DNA of 64,000 nt from Chryseobacterium lathyri (GTDB lineage Bacteria; Bacteroidota; Bacteroidia; Flavobacteriales; Weeksellaceae), in NCBI RefSeq assembly GCF_003290185.1, contig NZ_QNFY01000002.1, positions 186,001 through 250,000 of the forward strand, read 5' to 3'. The translations under genes and the position numbers were made by a program. Under the pieces are notes generated by a model. It searched no databases. It had not been told where the DNA came from and saw only the letters and a list, made by a program, of their open reading frames with translations. Below, piece by piece: positions 61,439-64,000 of this stretch; positions within the stretch are counted from its first letter, which is position 1; each line of letters starts with the position of its first letter.

Positions 61439-63814
61439 TTAATTTATTCTTTGTTTTTCCTCGGTATTTACCTCCTTTTTTCTGTATAGATCCAGTTTCT
61501 GCCCGAAGCCATAAACCAGAGTGAGGTTTATCCGTCTAATGTCTGCATAGTCATAATTACTCTGTCTGATATTATTGACGGTTTGGGTAAAAGTTTGTTT
61601 GTTGGTTTTTAAAACATCAACAGCTTCAATAGTTACATTGAGTCTCTGTTTAAATAAACTTGCTTTAAACCCAAGATTTAATTGGCTAAAACTTGATAGC
61701 TCATAACTTCCTGCCAAAGAAGGCAATCTATATAAGAAAGAAGCCTCTGCCCGGTATTTTTTATCCTTATCCAGAATCACAGAGTTAACTGTTTTAAAAC
61801 TGCCGGAGAAGGCACTGCTGCTCTTCAATTCCGGAATATTAGAACGGGATCTTGTATAATAAACCGAAAGATTATTATTACTTTCCCATCGGTTCAGGCT
61901 AAAACTATAACCTTGGTAAATCCCTACATTATACTGGTTATAGGCGTTGGTAGGAATCACACGCTGGATGGGAGACTCCGGACTTACAAACGTAACCTGG
62001 TCTATCGCATCATTAATAAAACTTGCATACAGCATGGTATACGAATTCTTATACAAATAAGAGAGTTCTATATTATCGGTTGTATAGGCATTTAGAAACG
62101 GATTACCCTCAGCATAGTTAAAAGATGTACTATAAAATCTGAAAGGATTCAGGTTATTATATGTAGGTCTGTTAATTCTCCTGTTATAATTGAGGCCAAC
62201 AGACTTATCCTCTTTAAAAGAATAACTTATGTTGAATGTGGGAAACAGCATAAAATATTTATTTTTATTTTTTTGAGAGAGAGTAACCGAATTTCCCTCT
62301 GTTTGCGTATTCTCTCCACGGAATCCCAGCTGAACTTCTACTTTGTCATTGAGCTTTTTTGACCCGGATATATACAATGCCTGTGTATTTTCTTTGTATT
62401 CAAAACTATTGGATTTTAAAGGATCTGGTTCAGAAATGCCACGCGTGGTATTGAAAAAAGAAACATTACTTTCGTTATTAATAAAAGTGAGTTTTGCTCC
62501 AAAATTCAGCTTGACCCATTGCGTCGGGTAATCAAAATCCAATCTGGATGTAATGATATTTACATCAAGGTTACTGCTGTTCCTGGCTGAAAAATAGTTT
62601 TCCGGCTTCAATGTATTATCTGAGAAGTAAGAATTACTACTGAAATTATTCAATGAACTTGTGCTAAAATCCAGGTAATCAAAATCATAACTTATTTTAC
62701 GGCCTATTGTATCCAATTTGATAACAGAATATAGATTAAATGCATTTGAATGTCGATTAATCTCGATTCTTGAATTGTTTTGAATCAAAGAGTCCAATAT
62801 CTGAGAATTATTAAAGATGGACGAATTGTTTTGTGATTTAATCAGTGGATTACTGATAGAACCTGAATATTCGCCTCCTATTCTTATTTTATTATTGATC
62901 TTATAATCAATTGTAAATCGGCCGCCAAAATTATTTATATAATTTCTTTTAGTGTTTTCTTCTTTCCATGTATAGTTTGGATATTCAAGAGTGTACCTTT
63001 GATAGGGCTCCTGGCTGCCGTTTCCATAGTTCACACTTGATGTAAATGTAAGCTTGCCTCTGTTATAATTAAATCCCGTCCCTATATTTGAACTTAACCT
63101 TTTAGATTGTGTTAATGTGAATCTTACATTCCCATTATAAGAATCTGTCTTTACATTTTTTGTAATAATATTAATAAGTCCGCTGTTTCCCTGTGCATCA
63201 TACTTAGAGGGTGGGCTTGTTATTACTTCTATTGATTTGATATCTTCGGTCCGGATATTTTTCAGGAAATTGGCAAGATCATCACCCGAAAGATTAAGCA
63301 TTCGGTCATTAACCATTATAGACATACTGCTTTTTCCAATCATTGAAATCTGATTATTTTGAACAAACAAGCCGGGGGTTATGTTTAAAGCATCCATGGC
63401 GTCTCCACCTGTAGCCGAAATTGAATTTTCTACATTGAAAACAAGTCTGTCAACTTTTCTTTCAATCAGTTTTTTCTTTTTCAAAATGTTAATTTCCTGG
63501 ATCGAAATCTCTTTATTGTCAATTGTTATTTTTTCTTTAGTATCATTTATAATTTCCAGGTTTTTTTCATAGATTAATTTTCCATCTTTCAACACGGATA
63601 GTTTATAATTTCCATTTTGAGGAACTTTAATGAAGAAATTTCCTTTCTCATCACTAATAGCGGAGAATCGTGTTTTTTCTTGGCTCACAGAAACTTCAGC
63701 ATAATCAATGCCGGTCTGTTGAGAACTCATCAGCCTTCCCGTTATACTTTGCCCATTTATAATTATTCCAGTAAAGAGAATAATGATCTTAAAAAGAATT
63801 GATATATTTTTCAT
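61439..63814 (-). CDS. TonB-linked outer-membrane beta-barrel receptor (OMP_b-brl_3 type)
   Basis: A 791-residue outer-membrane protein. It has a signal peptide (residues 1-22, ending INGQ), a carboxypeptidase-regulatory-like domain (about 25-105), a plug-like domain (NSISATGGDAMDALNITPGLFVQNNQISMIGKSSM) and a long barrel. The start at 63814 is chosen because it precedes the signal peptide directly; the alternative adds four residues. It lies upstream of the RiPP precursor on the same strand (144 bases). It may be its target, its secretion partner or merely a neighbour. The ligand is unknown. Confidence 0.87.
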   Translation of the reverse strand: MKNISILFKIIILFTGIIINGQSITGRLMSSQQTGIDYAEVSVSQEKTRFSAISDEKGNFFIKVPQNGNYKLSVLKDGKLIYEKNLEIINDTKEKITIDNKEISIQEINILKKKKLIERKVDRLVFNVENSISATGGDAMDALNITPGLFVQNNQISMIGKSSMSIMVNDRMLNLSGDDLANFLKNIRTEDIKSIEVITSPPSKYDAQGNSGLINIITKNVKTDSYNGNVRFTLTQSKRLSSNIGTGFNYNRGKLTFTSSVNYGNGSQEPYQRYTLEYPNYTWKEENTKRNYINNFGGRFTIDYKINNKIRIGGEYSGSISNPLIKSQNNSSIFNNSQILDSLIQNNSRIEINRHSNAFNLYSVIKLDTIGRKISYDFDYLDFSTSSLNNFSSNSYFSDNTLKPENYFSARNSSNLDVNIITSRLDFDYPTQWVKLNFGAKLTFINNESNVSFFNTTRGISEPDPLKSNSFEYKENTQALYISGSKKLNDKVEVQLGFRGENTQTEGNSVTLSQKNKNKYFMLFPTFNISYSFKEDKSVGLNYNRRINRPTYNNLNPFRFYSTSFNYAEGNPFLNAYTTDNIELSYLYKNSYTMLYASFINDAIDQVTFVSPESPIQRVIPTNAYNQYNVGIYQGYSFSLNRWESNNNLSVYYTRSRSNIPELKSSSAFSGSFKTVNSVILDKDKKYRAEASFLYRLPSLAGSYELSSFSQLNLGFKASLFKQRLNVTIEAVDVLKTNKQTFTQTVNNIRQSNYDYADIRRINLTLVYGFGQKLDLYRKKEVNTEEKQRIN

Positions 63815-63853
63815 CCTTAAAACCAAAGATAAAAAGCCGTTTTTTTTTTGATG

Positions 63854-63909
63854 CTACACAAAAGTGTAGTATTGTTGGTGATTAACTAAAACTACACCTT
63901 GGTGTAGTT
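63854..63909. promoter_or_regulatory. Two CTACAC/GTGTAG palindromes upstream of the receptor
   Basis: CTACAC-AAAA-GTGTAG (63854-63869) and the 20-base palindrome AACTACACC-TT-GGTGTAGTT (63890-63909) share one motif and are spaced by 36-37 bases between starts. They may be operator sites for receptor expression, even though they seem to overlap the end of an upstream gene. Confidence 0.5.
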
Positions 63910-64000
63910 GTTGGCTCTTACTGCATAAAAGATGTCTGTGTTTATCAAGGAAATTTTTTAATCCCCCATAAGGAAGAATTACCGGCACTGTTTCAGAGCC
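63854..64000 (-). CDS. C-terminal fragment of a possible LytTR-type regulator (rest outside window)
   Basis: On the minus strand a frame is open from the window edge to a TAG at 63854 and encodes 48 residues. The first part, GSETVPVILPYGGLKNFLDKH, resembles the final strand and helix of LytTR DNA-binding domains. The rest (27 residues) is not recognised. It ends 39 bases before the receptor ATG, on the same strand. A chance open frame of this length is possible, so the call is weak. Confidence 0.4.
   Translation of the reverse strand, partial: GSETVPVILPYGGLKNFLDKHRHLLCSKSQQLHQGVVLVNHQQYYTFV

Overview
The window comes from an AT-rich member of the Bacteroidota, most likely family Weeksellaceae and close to Chryseobacterium. 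This rests on gene content seen here: a fused MurF-alanine racemase, a fused SpmA/SpmB protein, a LytS-type kinase with 2TM-domain proteins, a DUF885 lipoprotein and TonB-linked outer-membrane proteins. Several starts are preceded by the Bacteroidota -7 element TAnnTTTG, and Shine-Dalgarno sequences are weak. No phage, transposase, integrase or CRISPR array was seen. Most of the window is chromosomal housekeeping.

Layout. 1-9.7 kb: the end of pgk, a methyltransferase, mnmG between two perfect parS palindromes, ybeY, a patatin/Omp85 protein, murF-alr and tdk. 9.8-22.4 kb: an acidic repeat protein with rsmI and a WG-repeat protein, fabG, guaC, an operon of an Lgt-like enzyme, a small membrane protein and a Tes/MJ0619-like radical SAM protein, then surE, a GNAT gene, a tail-specific protease and sodC. 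22.5-30.5 kb: an AraC regulator, a TonB-dependent receptor, a secreted helical protein, and a signalling cassette of a LytS-type kinase fused to a 2TM domain, three stand-alone 2TM proteins, an ICMT-like methyltransferase and a LytTR regulator. 30.6-38.7 kb: poorly known proteins including one with a Gly/Cys-rich tail, mnmA, a small porin-like protein, an intergenic repeat region and clpC. 38.8-42.7 kb: glycosyltransferases around sufE. 42.8-57.3 kb: two identical tRNA-Val genes, folC, a tolC-sprT-manC operon, bcp, nth, a DUF885 lipoprotein, exbB-exbD-tonB and the SpmAB fusion.

57.4-61.3 kb holds the most distinctive locus, a compact RiPP operon on the minus strand. It encodes a 74-residue precursor with a GG leader and a core of five tandem Y-x-x-x tetrads, an FxsB-like radical SAM/SPASM maturase, a C39-peptidase ABC exporter and a previously hidden 40-residue membrane peptide. 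A hairpin between precursor and maturase probably sets their expression ratio. A TonB-linked outer-membrane protein and the tail of a possible LytTR-type regulator lie directly upstream.

Functional links: MnmG and MnmA modify the same wobble uridine. ExbB/ExbD/TonB can energise the two outer-membrane receptors encoded in the window. The kinase, 2TM proteins and LytTR regulator form one signalling unit, and a 15-bp motif shared by the receptor and kinase promoters suggests co-regulation.
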